A stretch of DNA of 64,000 bases from Isoetes taiwanensis (taxonomy: Eukaryota > Streptophyta > Lycopodiopsida > Isoetales > Isoetaceae): NCBI GenBank assembly GCA_021234155.1, contig JAJEKV010000030.1:4882050-4946049 (forward strand), given 5' to 3'. The notes under the pieces are model-generated. The model did not search any database and had not been told where the DNA came from. It was given only the letters and a program-made list of their open reading frames with translations. The position numbers and the translations under genes were made by a program. This document shows, in pieces, positions 1 through 10,830 of this stretch; position 1 is the stretch's first letter, and the number at the start of each line of letters is the position of its first letter.

Positions 1-2386
1 TTGTACCAAAACCTTGAAAAGCATTTTCCTGAGATCCCAATCCCAGAGAAAAAGTTTGGCACATTTCGAAAGCATGGCATATAGAGCAGATTTTCCACCT
101 GTCACCCTTCTTTGAATACACTCCTTCCATGTGTATTTTGCAGCGAAATCTATGCCCAAATACTTGAAACACTCCACAGTTTCTATCTTCTCTCCTTTGT
201 ATGTGAAATCTGGCCGATCTCGTGTTCCAAATTGCATAATTTTGGTTTTCTTCACATTGACTTTCATTTTCCTTGCTATACAAAATTGCTCTAACCTGTC
301 AAGGTGTGCTTGAAGGGTCTCTTTTCAGCCAGCAGAACCACATCGTCCGCATAAAGCAGTAATTGGACCACACATTGTCCAAGTCTGGTACCTGCATGAT
401 GATTTCCCTGCATCCACTCATCAAGTTCATCAATGAATAAGCCAAATAATGTTGGAGATAGCGGGCAGCCGTGATGAACACCTATATTGTTCTTTATCAG
501 GGTCGATGTATCTTGGGATAGTGTTACCAACACCTCAGAGTAAAGCTGAGAGACTGCCCCTTTGAGTTCATCTGGGACTCCAAGCTGCACCATTCTTTCT
601 CCCAATTCCTTTCTTGGGACAGTGTCAAACGCTTTCGTGAAATCCACGAAAGCCACATATAGGGCCCTGTTTGGTGTTTTAGCTTGTTCAATAAGAACAC
701 GAAGCGTGAGCACGTGATCTAAAGTATTATGTTCTCTCCTAAAGCCAGCTTGTGATGGAGCTCGTTTGTCATGATCTTCCGCCCAAGCACTAAGTTTCCT
801 CTCCAGCAACGCTCCTAAAAGTTTAGTGTATGTGCTGCCAATTAAGATTGTGCGGTAATTCTGGACTTGATTTTTATCTCCTCCCTTGTATATTGGATGC
901 ACTCGATTTACTGTCCACTCTTCTGACAGCCCTTCTCTGATGCTTTGATTTAACATATTGGTAAGTTTTGTGAGAGTATGAATGCCCCCCCATTTAAACA
1001 GCTCTATGCAACTTGCACATCATGTGCTTTGCCATTTTCCATGCTTGACAGTGTCTCATACACCTCTGATACAGAGAAAAGATCTATGTCTGGCGCTGGG
1101 AATTGCATGTTCTCAATCCCGTCTATATTGTATATTGACTTGACCAAACCCATCAGATCGTGTTGGTCCAGGACAGGTGCATCTGAGTTTCCCTGTAGAG
1201 CTTTCCAAAAAGATCGTGGGTTTTCCTTAATTTGTGCTTCTAGATTCAATTGCCTTTTCTTAAAATAAGCTCTCTTTTTCTGCCTCAAGTACGATCTGTA
1301 CCACTTTGGTTTGCGAACACACCCCCATGGCAATGCCGCCCTGGCTTTCTGACAGTCTGCATCCCACCATGCATTGATTGGTTTGCTTTGCGAACGTTTT
1401 CTTGTTAAGCCAAAAACCTGTTTTGCAGCTTGCAGCAGCACTTGTGAGAGTTAGTTGACATCTGGAACAAGTTTCCCTTGCCACTCTACAGATGCCATTG
1501 TTTCTTCCACCTGCCTTGCATATGATTCTTTCCAGCTTTGATTAATCTTGAGTCTCGGACGGAATTGAGCTTCATTCTTCCTTCTGGCTGTGATCTTAAG
1601 TTCCAAGAATATGGGTTTGTGATCTGATTCCGGTAGCAACTCGCCAATTCTGAAATTGGTGATCCGATCTGCCCTTCTAGTGATAAGATAGTCTATTGTG
1701 CTGGAACCAGCATGATTTTCATATGTATACTTCCCGGAATGTGGAAAAAAGCTTGTGCCATTCAATATTTTCAAACTGCAAATGGTGCACAATTCTAGAA
1801 GTTTTTCTCCCATCGAGTTCATGATCCGATCCTCTGATATTCTTTCATAACATGGTTCTTCCACTTCCTGTAACTGGACATCTGAAATATCTTCAAATGT
1901 CATGGATTGTTTTTGCCCTGTTCTTGCATTGAAATCACCTAACAATATTACTTCTCCTATTTTGTTGTATTCCATGACCTTCATACAAAGTTCACGAAGT
2001 GGTTCTGATCTATCATACCCTTATTTATCATATGTACTGGCAGACAGTGGAGCAAAATAGCATACCCCTAAATATAGACCTCTTATTTTGATCCATATGA
2101 ATTGTTTATTGCTGTCTATAGATACGAGTTCTATTTCTGATGAGATTTCTTTTTTGCTGTATACTGCTATTCCACCAAACCCGCGTCCCACTGCGTTTTC
2201 TTTTTTATTCCAGATATTCCCAATTAAAATAAACCCGGGTAAATCTGGTAATGGTTTTGTCTGGTGCTCCCAAGTTTCGTTGAACAGAAGGATATCTTGT
2301 TGCTCCCAATTTGACCAAGTAGCTGCTATCTTAACCTGGTGAAGACCATGTGCATTCCATATGCTAACCTTCAAGGCCCGAGATTC
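1..2386 (-). pseudogene. LINE ORF2: endonuclease-reverse transcriptase, disrupted and cut by window edge
   Basis: ORF2 nicks target DNA and reverse-transcribes the element RNA (target-primed reverse transcription). The N-terminal endonuclease lies between about 2370 and 1500, with W-N-A-H-G, F-N-E-T-W-E, G-D-F-N-A-R-T-G and E-S-D-H-K-P motifs. A linker rich in K/R spans 1441-1004. RT spans 956-291 with F-V-D-F-T-K-A-F-D-T, H-H-G-C-P-L-S-P-T-L-F and Y-A-D-D-V-V-L-L. Lesions seen are an in-frame TAA at about 2018-2020, an in-frame stop at 1451-1453, a frameshift at a run of seven or eight C (about 984-991), and another near 320 just after the Y-A-D-D motif. The ATG that opens ORF2 in the sister copy reads AAG here. 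Homopolymer frameshifts may be sequencing errors. Confidence 0.88.
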
Positions 2387-3115
2387 CTAGCTTCTCTGCT
2401 TCTTGGTTATCACAACTTTTCCATTCTGATCCAGGTAAGCCACTACTCCTGTGTCCCTTGCCTCCTTGACTTTACTCCATTCCTTCTTCCTAAACTCTTG
2501 TTGTGCAGGTGTCAGATCTACATCTAACCAGATCTTGTGGCCTTTGAGGGCTATCCTGTTCTGAAGGATCCGGTCACGGGCTTCTTTCGAATTGAGTCTG
2601 ACTAATATAGGTCTGGTGTACAGACCAGGTTTCCCCAGCCTTCTCCCAGACACAAATTGTGGATCGTGTATGTGCATGATTTCTTTAAAGCAATGGCTAA
2701 TTACCTCATTTATATCTTCATCATTTGTCTCTACCAAGCCTGAAATCTTCAAGTTCTTAGCTCTGAGTTCTAGGTCAGCTTGTTCTGCTGTGACATGTTC
2801 TTGATGAAGTTGCATCTGTTCCCTTGTGGTCTCCGCAACTAGGGCTGCCAGCTTCGATTCTAGCATTCGGATTTGTGCTGTATAATCTTCGTTTGGTGAC
2901 TGTACTATGGCTTCATGCTGAATTTTCCAAGCTTCTGTGTTTTTTTCTAAAGCATCGTGCAACTCTTTTTTGAGCGATGAAACTTCTTCTCTTAATCCTA
3001 AGACCTCTGATTTCAATTCATGGAGTAGAGCTACCAGCTGGGCCGAATCCCCTTCGTATTCAATCAGTTTCCCTGGTGAACGTCGGATCTCCTCCTTCTC
3101 TTTTTTCTTAGCCAT
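2387..3115 (-). CDS. LINE ORF1 protein (L1 ORF1p-like, coiled coil + RRM + CTD)
   Basis: An uninterrupted ORF of 242 aa if started at the ATG at 3113-3115; an upstream in-frame extension of 21 aa is Arg-rich and less likely. Residues about 1-15 are basic (M-A-K-K-K-E-K-E-E). Residues about 20-115 are heptad-like and Leu/Glu/Lys-rich, consistent with a coiled coil that would trimerise the protein. Residues about 125-190 form an RRM-like core (N-L-K-I-S-G-L, R-R-L-G-K-P-G, R-P-I-L-V-R-L). The last 50 residues match the L1 ORF1p C-terminal domain (I-W-L-D-V-D-L-T-P-A-Q-Q-E). In L1 elements this protein is an RNA-binding chaperone that coats element RNA. The stop is UAG, and ORF2 follows in the same frame. 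The family assignment is confident; activity is unknown. Confidence 0.85.
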   Translation of the reverse strand: MAKKKEKEEIRRSPGKLIEYEGDSAQLVALLHELKSEVLGLREEVSSLKKELHDALEKNTEAWKIQHEAIVQSPNEDYTAQIRMLESKLAALVAETTREQMQLHQEHVTAEQADLELRAKNLKISGLVETNDEDINEVISHCFKEIMHIHDPQFVSGRRLGKPGLYTRPILVRLNSKEARDRILQNRIALKGHKIWLDVDLTPAQQEFRKKEWSKVKEARDTGVVAYLDQNGKVVITKKQRS

Positions 3116-3266
3116 ACGAAAACGAAACGCGTGCCTAGCGCCTAGCCTTGTTATGACCCTTCGTATTGGAAAGGCCAAAAAGGCTCTTGTTGCCCTGCGT
3201 CACTCGTGTCAATAAACATCCAAACAAAAGGGGCTTTTAGGGGGAATTAACTATAATATGAGAGGT

Positions 3267-3282
3267 AATAGTTTGTGTTTGT
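3267..3282. repeat. Target-site duplication, left copy (16 bp)
   Basis: AATAGTTTGTGTTTGT is present here and again, identically, at 3639-3654, bracketing a 5'-truncated LINE that ends in an A-run. Confidence 0.88.
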
Positions 3283-3638
3283 CTTAGGTCCTGGCTGCAT
3301 TCTCTTTTTGGAGTATCTTTGGATAGTCAGCACTTTCTTTTGGGTATTTATCCAAATCAGTGGACTGCTTCTAAAAGGATTGCATTTCACATGGCAAAGT
3401 CTTGGCTAATATGGAGTGTATGGAAGCGAAGGCGAAGAAAGGTCTTTTATGATAAGCATATTTCTTCTCAGGTGGTGCTTCAAGAAATTTGTAAGAAGTT
3501 GTATAATTGCTTTCAGATCTCCAATTGGCCTAAGTGATCATCTAAAAGTGATTGATGCTTCAGGGACATTTCTTACTTCTGGAAGTACTTTGTAATATTT
3601 TGAGTGTATAATATGAAGTAAAACACGTTCTTCAAAAA
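3283..3638 (+). mobile_element. 5'-truncated LINE 3' end with poly(A)
   Basis: A 356-bp plus-strand fragment holding the C-terminus of a LINE ORF2 and its 3' UTR. The peptide contains W-L-I-W-S-V-W-K-R-R-R-R-K-V-F, the conserved segment near the end of plant L1 ORF2. The fragment ends in TTC followed by an A-run (3634-3640) and is flanked by a perfect 16-bp duplication, the signature of target-primed reverse transcription. The sequence is related to the fragments at 14066-14465 and 4872-5150 but not identical. Confidence 0.88.
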
Positions 3639-3654
3639 AATAGTTTGTGTTTGT
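3639..3654. repeat. Target-site duplication, right copy (16 bp)
   Basis: Right-hand partner of the duplication at 3267-3282, starting in the A-run of the inserted LINE tail. Confidence 0.88.
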
Positions 3655-4871
3655 GTGTGAAGTCTTGTGTGCAAAAAGAAAAGGGGAGTGAGAAAGGTGG
3701 TCGAATGCTCTTCATTGTGCAATTTTGTAAATATAAATTAATGTAACAATTGCCCTAATGTATCATTTACAGTTCCTAACTTATGCCAGCAAGGTTGGAC
3801 ACCTCTTCTAGTTTATTTTGAATATAATTGTGAGTTTGCTGGTCAAAATCTATGAACTTTTTTTTCTAAAAATCTGCAACAAAATATAGTTTTGTATTTT
3901 ATATTTCGAGTTCTTAGCAAATATGTTATATTGTGAATTATTTTTGAGCTTTTTGCAAACAATTGTGAATTATCTAGTTCGAATAGATTTTTCTAGACCA
4001 GCAAGAGCAAGCCGACTCCAATGTTGGTCAAACTTCTTAAAACGTATCAAAAACATTTCTAATATTCCCTTAAACAATTGGATATTTCCAGTTTCCTATC
4101 AAAAATTTGTATTGGCCTCATAGAAATATGCATAAAAGTCTATCAAGAAATTTTCCTATGATGTGCTAGTTCAATTGAACATTTCTAATTTCAACTAGAA
4201 CAAACCTCCTCTACCTCAGAATTTGCCGAAAACACGTTTGACAATTTCAACAGTACGACAGTTAATATAATGCAATACAAGTGCAATATTGTGGTCCGAA
4301 GTATCTTTATCTCCCTTCTTTATTCATCTTCCTCCTAGTTAAGTATTATCTAGTATTATTATTCATAGTAAATATTATATAGTTGTATCAGACTTTGAAT
4401 GATATCTAATCTTTTGAATATATGCCATTTCCATGTCCCATACCTCACAAGGATGTTATGTAGTGCTAATCACATGTTAGACCATTAAATGCGTTGAATT
4501 GAAATACATTACACAAATCTAATCTACACATCTTATTATATTGTATCATACATCATTATTAAACGTTTGTCTCCCTCTATTTTATTTTATTTTTCCTAAA
4601 GGGCTCTGAGAAAAAATTTTCGCAACCAATTACAAACCATAGTCTCTTATACTTATATTTAAATTCCCCTAAAACCCCTTTTTATTTGGGGGGCATATTT
4701 ACACGAGGGTTGCTTTGGGCATCCCGAGCTGTTGGATGTGCAGATTTAGAAGTTTGCCTCATTTTGGACTGTAGATAGTGGTCCTCATTTGTGGGGTATA
4801 CTCCCACAAGTTGGGGTATAACGTTTAGCAAGATCAGTAAGGTACTATAAAATTTTGAATAGTCATTTTTA
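3655..4871. other. AT-rich intergenic stretch, no gene seen
   Basis: AT-rich sequence with short stop-rich frames. No recognisable protein, RNA gene or element terminus was found. Confidence 0.6.
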
Positions 4872-7800
4872 ATAGTATTAATTTTTTTTTTTGAAGAATA
4901 TAAGAATATATTAAACCACTAGAATGCGATCAAGTACAATGATAAGTGTGGTGCTAAGAAATGAAGCGCCCATCATGATCCACAATCTGTAGGAATGTCG
5001 ACCAAATTTCCCTTAATCGTGCTGCATAAGCTTGAGACTTGGTACGCCACAACAACTTATGCCTCAAGATCGAACCAACCGGTAAAAGGGCTAAGCAATC
5101 GCATTCTCGAAAGACCTTCGCTCTTCGCCTTGTCCAAATCAGCCACAAAAGCCAAGCTCTTCATAAATGAAACGCCTTGCCGCTTGGCCTTTGCCCACCG
5201 CTAGGAAGGACTCCCAAGAGAATCTTCCGACCGCATAATGAAGTCCCAAAGAGGGCTCTCACCCGTGACCAAGCCGCCCCTACCTCTGTGCATAGGACAA
5301 AGCAAAGCTCAATGGTCTCACGTGTACCTCCCACATAAAGGGCATGTTTCGCTACTGCGAGGCTTGAACCTCGTGGACTCGGACATTCACCCCGAGGCTA
5401 CGGTGCAAGATCTGCCACAAAAGGGTAATGGATTTTTTTGAGGAGGCAATGTATTCCACGCCCACTTCCACATGGCGGCCACTTACTCCCCTGGAAGCTT
5501 AAGTGACCGCTTATCCGGCTACGGCAGCGGTCCTGAAGCGCTAGGAGCCCATAAAGCCGATGCTACAAACCGAGATGCATCAAGTCCACTATGCGACTTC
5601 CAAACGCCATTGACTTGAGAAGACAACCGCAATGGAATAGCATTGGCAATTCTCGCCCAAGTCCGTATGTCTCCTCAGGAGGCCAAATCTCTCCCTAAAA
5701 ACTCCCATGGCCGGATGACCCTCCCAATACCAGCCACGGATGGATGTTACCCCCGCAAAGAATCCATCGGGCATGAGTAATTAACGGGTGTAAGGAAGAG
5801 GCCAAGGGAGATGCAGAGTCCAAGGGTACCCGTGAGAAAGGGCGTGAGGCTACCATACATCGGCTAGGGGCCCAATGAAAAGAGAACCTTGACCACCTTC
5901 CGTGCCTTCAGGAGACCCTTAAGAAAAGGCGAAGCATGAGGGAATGGCCGCGAAATCCTCAAACAGAGCACACGGCAACCGGGGCACGAATAGCCGGCTT
6001 CCTAAACACAATAGAGTGACGGCCGAAGTGGCTAACCGAAAGCAAAACACGGGGATCTGTTGCTCCTGCAACAACTGCCAGATGAATTTCGACACCAGAA
6101 CCTTCGTGTGCAACGACACATCAAGCATACCCAAACCCCCAGCCTGTCTGGGACGCACACACTTCCACCATGCGACCTTTCTCTGTAGCCCCCTCCTCAT
6201 TCCCTCCCCAAACAAAATTGCGAATGGTGTCATCCAACTCCTTAACCACACTTTCTGGCGCAAGTATGCGAGGCTGCGTAAACATGAGTGCTACAGAGCA
6301 CTGACTTGGCTACCAGAATCCTACCAGCCATGGTGAGTTTACTTCCCCTCCACCAATTCAAATGCTGCTTAAGATTCTGTAATGTCTCCGCCCAAATTGC
6401 CCTAGCATTAATGTCCAAGCCAAATGGTATGCCTAACAGTTTGGCAGCTGTGTGTGGCGGTGTTAGAGCCTGCCCGACTCAACCACGCCAGAGGAGGTTC
6501 CTCCAAGACCCACATGGCCGGTTAGCACTTCACCCGGTTAAGCAAGCATCCCGGCTAAAGAAAAGGCATCCAAAATATTCTTGGCTGCCTAGAGATTGGA
6601 CTTCGTCCGCATGAAGAAAGAGGAATGTTTCATCCGCAAATTGACCGCAAAACCCATCGCGGACCCATCATCCATGCGGAGACCTTGCACCACATTGTCG
6701 AATTGCCACCGAAAAGTCATGCGAGAGCTTCGCCACTATAGTGAACAAGAAGGGGCCAACGGACATCCTCGCTTAATGTCTCGCCCACCGAAGATCAAAG
6801 AGGACCCCGACACTTCATCGCCGCCTCAGCGCATTATCGCAGCTTTCATAACCGCTTCCAAAACTAGGCCCGCACAAAGGCACGCATCATATCTCGCCAA
6901 GAACCGCCAATCCGACACCGCCATAAGCCTTGGCAAAATCCAAATTTTAAGAAAAACAAGGGGCTGCCTCATCCTACGAGCCCAATGCACTCCCTCAAAA
7001 GCGGCAGCCACATTATGAAGAATATTCCGGCAGGTATAAAACCGCATCGCTTCGCACTAATGGCATGAACTAGTACCGCTTAAGCCTCTCTCACCCAAAG
7101 CCTTAGCAATGATTTTATACACTACGCATAACGAGAGTAATGGGCCTCCAAATATTGATGGTTGTAGGATGCTTACACTTGGGTATAAGTGAAATACAAC
7201 CAGATTCACCGGAGGATGCATCAAGTTATTCCCCAAAAGATCCACATACACACCTGCACCACCGAAGTCCCCACCCATTCCCAAAGATTTCTGAAAAACT
7301 CCACCGGTATTCCATCCAACCCAGACACTTATTCCGAATTACAGGCGGCATGCGCCCCCAACTCCCCGCCCCGCCAACGGCTCCTCTAAGCTCGGCTTTT
7401 GAAGGGCTGAGATTCTTAAGGCTAAAACCTTAGCCCAGCACCGGTTCTTGAAAAACACTCGTGGAGGGAAGCGGGCTCTCCTTGAAAAATGTTTCATAGT
7501 GCGCCACGAAGGCCTTGATAGCATCCGTTATTGCAACAACACTCCCCTGGGGTGTAACTATGTCCGCCATGGCTGCTGCATACTTCTTCTGGCGGGCTGC
7601 TCGGAAAAAGACTTGAGAGCAAGTGTCCGACTGCTTCAACCACGTCAAACCCGCTTTGACCCTAGCCTGTGACACCTTGGCCTCCTCCTCAACCTCGATC
7701 TGACGAAGCACCTGCTGCTCACGCAAGCCATCAGAGACCCGCCCTCTAAGAGACTCCAGTTCCGCATATAAGGCATCCAAGCTTCGACGTTGAGCCAAAG

Positions 7801-8260
7801 CCTTTTGCCTCTCCCATTCTTTCGCAAACTGTTACCCTAGCCAACGCTGTAACCATTACACTCATTCCACTGTCCTGACTGAATATCTGCTGCCAAATGA
7901 GCTTACAGCCGGCTGTGAACTCTGGATCCTGAAGAAAGGTTGTGTTAAGCTTAAAAACCGTCCTGAGAGGCCGCGGTGGGTGGTCATGAAGCCGCTGAAT
8001 GATCTGAGGAGTGTGATCAGAGACAGAATACAGGTACAATTAAAGGGAGGAGATAAAAAAGGTTGTCGCTGCCATGCGTCACTCCTCGTGCCTTTGCAGG
8101 AAAAAAACAATGACATAGAGGGGGACAAACATTTAATAATACAAGAAATTGGCCAAGGCCGCCGCCTGTCCAACTTGATGCAAAGGAGGTTTTGTCTAAG
8201 TAAAAAGGGATCCCAGTTCTGGACTTGTGAAAAGTGAACTTGGAGAAAAGCACATGGATA
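4872..8260 (-). pseudogene. Decayed LINE copy C (ORF2 remnants and poly(A))
   Basis: A minus-strand LINE of the plant L1 type. From 5' to 3' on the minus strand: an endonuclease tail near 8250-7980 (S-D-H-T-P motif), a linker (7798-7430), RT block 1 (R-G-L/L-C-V-V-Y-K-I-I-A-K-A-L-G near 7130-7060), RT block 2 (E-G-V-H-W-A-R-R-M-R-Q-P-L near 6990-6930), the late ORF2 region (K-V-A-W-W-K-C-V-R-P-R-Q-A-G-G-L-G-M near 6180-6120) and the terminal W-L-I-W-T-R-R-R-A-K-V-F segment (5148-4954). The tail appears on the plus strand as a T-run at about 4881-4892 followed by GAAG, i.e. CTTC(A)n in sense. The copy is 5'-truncated inside the endonuclease and frameshifted throughout. CCG and CG occur where CTG or CAG would be expected. 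I could not identify a TSD. Confidence 0.8.
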
Positions 8261-9285
8261 GAACATAACTCGTTTACCCCATTGCTGCCATGCTATGGTA
8301 GCATAGAAGAGCAAGACACATGTTGATATACTTATGCCTGCATGTTGATTTGAGCACATATACACAAACACCATTGATTTGAAGAAAACAAATCCCTAGA
8401 GATCATAAGTGGATACTTGAAGACCAAGGTGAAGACATTCATGAAAGATCACACAAGCATGCAAGGAAAGGTGATTCAAGCAAAGCAAATTTGAAGTTTG
8501 GAAGACCCCTTGAGTTGACTTGGTATGTAGTTTCACTATTGAGTTCTTGGCATGACTATTTCACATGATCCATCTCTTGAGCTCATCATCTCTTCCCCTA
8601 TGCAAAAGATCCCATATGCCTCCAAATTCCATGCCTAGCCTTCATATCCTATAGCAAATTGGCAAAGGAAACTTTTTTCTAGCCAAAACATGTCAATCAT
8701 ACACCATTCACACTTCACACATCCATCATGCCTCCATCATCTTGTAAAAAGCAAAAAATTCCACTCAAGTTGGCCACCTCCATGATCTAGGGTCAAATTC
8801 TCTCTCTAAAAGTCAAAATAGAGATAGAAAGTGCAAAATTCCTAAGAGAATCAAGAAAAGTTAAAGGATCAACTTATTGCCTAAAGTTTGCAATTCTATA
8901 TGCACCAGTGCCAAATTGACCCATGTCACCACTCAAAAGTTGCCAAATCATCATATACATCATCACCATTGCCATGTCATCACACAGACATGTCACCCTT
9001 CATAAAAAGTCTATTTACTTCAAAAGTTCTCCTAAATAAGTTATTTGGACCATTAAAGAGACATGTCATCATGCCACATCATCACTAGTGCCTCCACACT
9101 TATCACACACATCACTCCCATCTCATCAAAAGTTTTGACTAGAAAAAAGATGCTTTGCCATCTTGTTTGACACCTAATTATCTCTCATTGCCATGTCATC
9201 CTCATCTTGCCAACTCACCTTGCCTTCTTGCCACCTCACCATGTTCTTACCCCATATTGAGCCCAAAAGTCAAAGAGTTCTGATA
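8261..9285. other. Intergenic, CATCA-rich, no gene seen
   Basis: A stretch of short CATCATCACC-like and TGCCATGTCATC-like motifs, mostly between 8690 and 9240, with no coding signal that I recognise. It ends at the left LTR of the next element. Confidence 0.55.
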
Positions 9286-10793
9286 TGGAGCATGCTAGGG
9301 GGAGTGGTCCGAAAACAAGGGATTAAGGCAATGGGGCATAGAGATACTAATGTTTACAAGAAATGAAAAATAAAAGGGGCAAGATATTAGGCTATATTCA
9401 ACTATTTTTACCAAGTATAGGGAGGAATACTTTATCCAAAAGTATTGTAAAAGGGAAGCAACGAAATAGCTCATGCAACTATTTTTATTAAAAGGGGAAA
9501 CGAACTGGCGGACCAGAACACGGTGAGCAGTGTTGATTTTAGTGGCTATTTATTGCAAAATTGCTATATTTTTGGATTTTTGAAAAAATTGCCACTATGC
9601 TTAGTAGGTTTCCTTTAGTAAAATAATGAGATTAATTCGCCAAATTTTTCTAGAGAAGCTTTCCATCTTCTACCACATTCGCCAACTATATGAACTTTGT
9701 GAAGGAGCTTTTTCGCCTCTCTATCAAATCTCAATGTTTGAATCTCAAACAAATCGCCTACTTAGAAAGTAGAGTTACCAATTCCATATACCTAGGGAGT
9801 ATAGAGTTGAAGGTTTTGATTTTTTATTTGTGCCATAACTATCCTTAAATATCTATAGAATGTGATAAAGCTGTTTTAATGTCTTTACAATGGGATACAA
9901 TCATATTCAGGAAAATACTACTCTCAGATACGATCACCAAAACAAAATGGGAGCTTACGACATTAGTTAGTGGCATTTATGTATATGATTATGTTGAAGT
10001 CATGACAACAATGCTACGGTAGGATTTTAGACATCTTTACAAGTACTACACAAATATGTTAGTGATTAACATTTATCGCCACATGCACTACATAAATTCT
10101 TAAATGGGAAAAACTCATCGCCTTCCAAAGAAGTTTCGAATATAAAATTATCGCCAAAATAGTGATACTCGAATTATGATATAGAACCATTAAAATCATC
10201 ACTGACGGTGAGCATGCCTTAATCAAGGAAAAAGAAGACAAATCTGATATTAGAAAGGGCGGTCAGCACAGAATAGAAGCGAAGGAGTCTCCTGCCATTG
10301 AATCCGGCATCAGCAACCCAGTTTCAGTTTGTGGCTTTCTAGATCCGACCTGCAAGAGAGTTCGAAGTAGCTGCTACTGAAACCGACCCTCTCAGCCCAA
10401 TCTCGACCTTAAATCCGAGCTCTACTAATTCAATCTGGTCCCATCCAGCAGAGAAGCGCCATTTATTTGCATGAACATGGAGATTAGACTGGATTTCAGA
10501 GTTGTTGCTGCCTCTTGAAGCTTATCAGAGCTGTGCCTACTGTTTTTCGAAAGATCTCAGACTGTAAGAGAAGAAGCTGCAGTCAATCTGCTTGTTATTC
10601 CCTTGGAAATTGCCTTAATTCCTGGATCCGGTTGGGTGGAAACTGGATGCTCCATAGCTTGGTTGTGGAAACCAAGAACCTTTGTTATTGATCAAAGCTG
10701 TTATAAGACTCTAAGAATTGATTCTTCTGTTTCTATCTATTTAATTGTCTTTCAAAGTGGGTAATATCTTCAAGAATTCTTTAAACCATATCA
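9286..10793 (+). repeat. 5' LTR of the gag-only element (interrupted)
   Basis: Starts TGGAGCATGCTAGG and ends ACCATATCA. It matches 12463-13285 along its length apart from the insertion at 9530-10204. The LTR is TG...CA bounded. Confidence 0.85.
9530..10204. mobile_element. 675-bp nonautonomous DNA transposon nested in the LTR
   Basis: Present in the 5' LTR and absent from the 3' LTR of the same element. It is flanked by ACGGTGAGCA at 9520-9529 and 10205-10214, a 10-bp duplication (8-9 bp if the first bases are shared by chance). The ends are imperfect inverted repeats: GTGTTGATTTTAGTGG at the left, and CAGTGATGATTTTAATGG when the right end is read on the other strand. No transposase is encoded. 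The duplication length fits a Mutator-like or hAT-like MITE; the superfamily is not settled. Confidence 0.78.
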
Positions 10794-10795
10794 AG

Positions 10796-10807
10796 TGGTA
10801 TCAGAGC
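10796..10807 (+). promoter_or_regulatory. Primer-binding site (initiator Met tRNA)
   Basis: TGGTATCAGAGC lies two bases after the 5' LTR and is the standard complement of the plant initiator Met tRNA 3' end, used to start minus-strand cDNA. Confidence 0.9.
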
Positions 10808-10830
10808 GAGTCGATCCTCATACCTGATCA

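Larger units (their letters stand above)
1..3240 (-). mobile_element. LINE (non-LTR retrotransposon) copy A, 3' end outside the window
   Basis: A minus-strand LINE. It contains an L1-type ORF1 followed by ORF2 with an apurinic endonuclease and a reverse transcriptase. The thumb region (F-K-Y-L-G-I-D-F in a third frame near 200) runs off position 1, so the 3' UTR and tail are not visible. The 5' boundary is set loosely at about 3240, just upstream of a separate plus-strand LINE insertion. ORF1 and ORF2 are read in the same frame with one UAG between them. The copy has two in-frame stops and at least two frameshifts in ORF2, so it looks non-autonomous as assembled. It belongs to the same broad family as the copy at 19480-25934, because the ORF1 C-terminal domains and the RT segments align. 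Confidence 0.9.
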
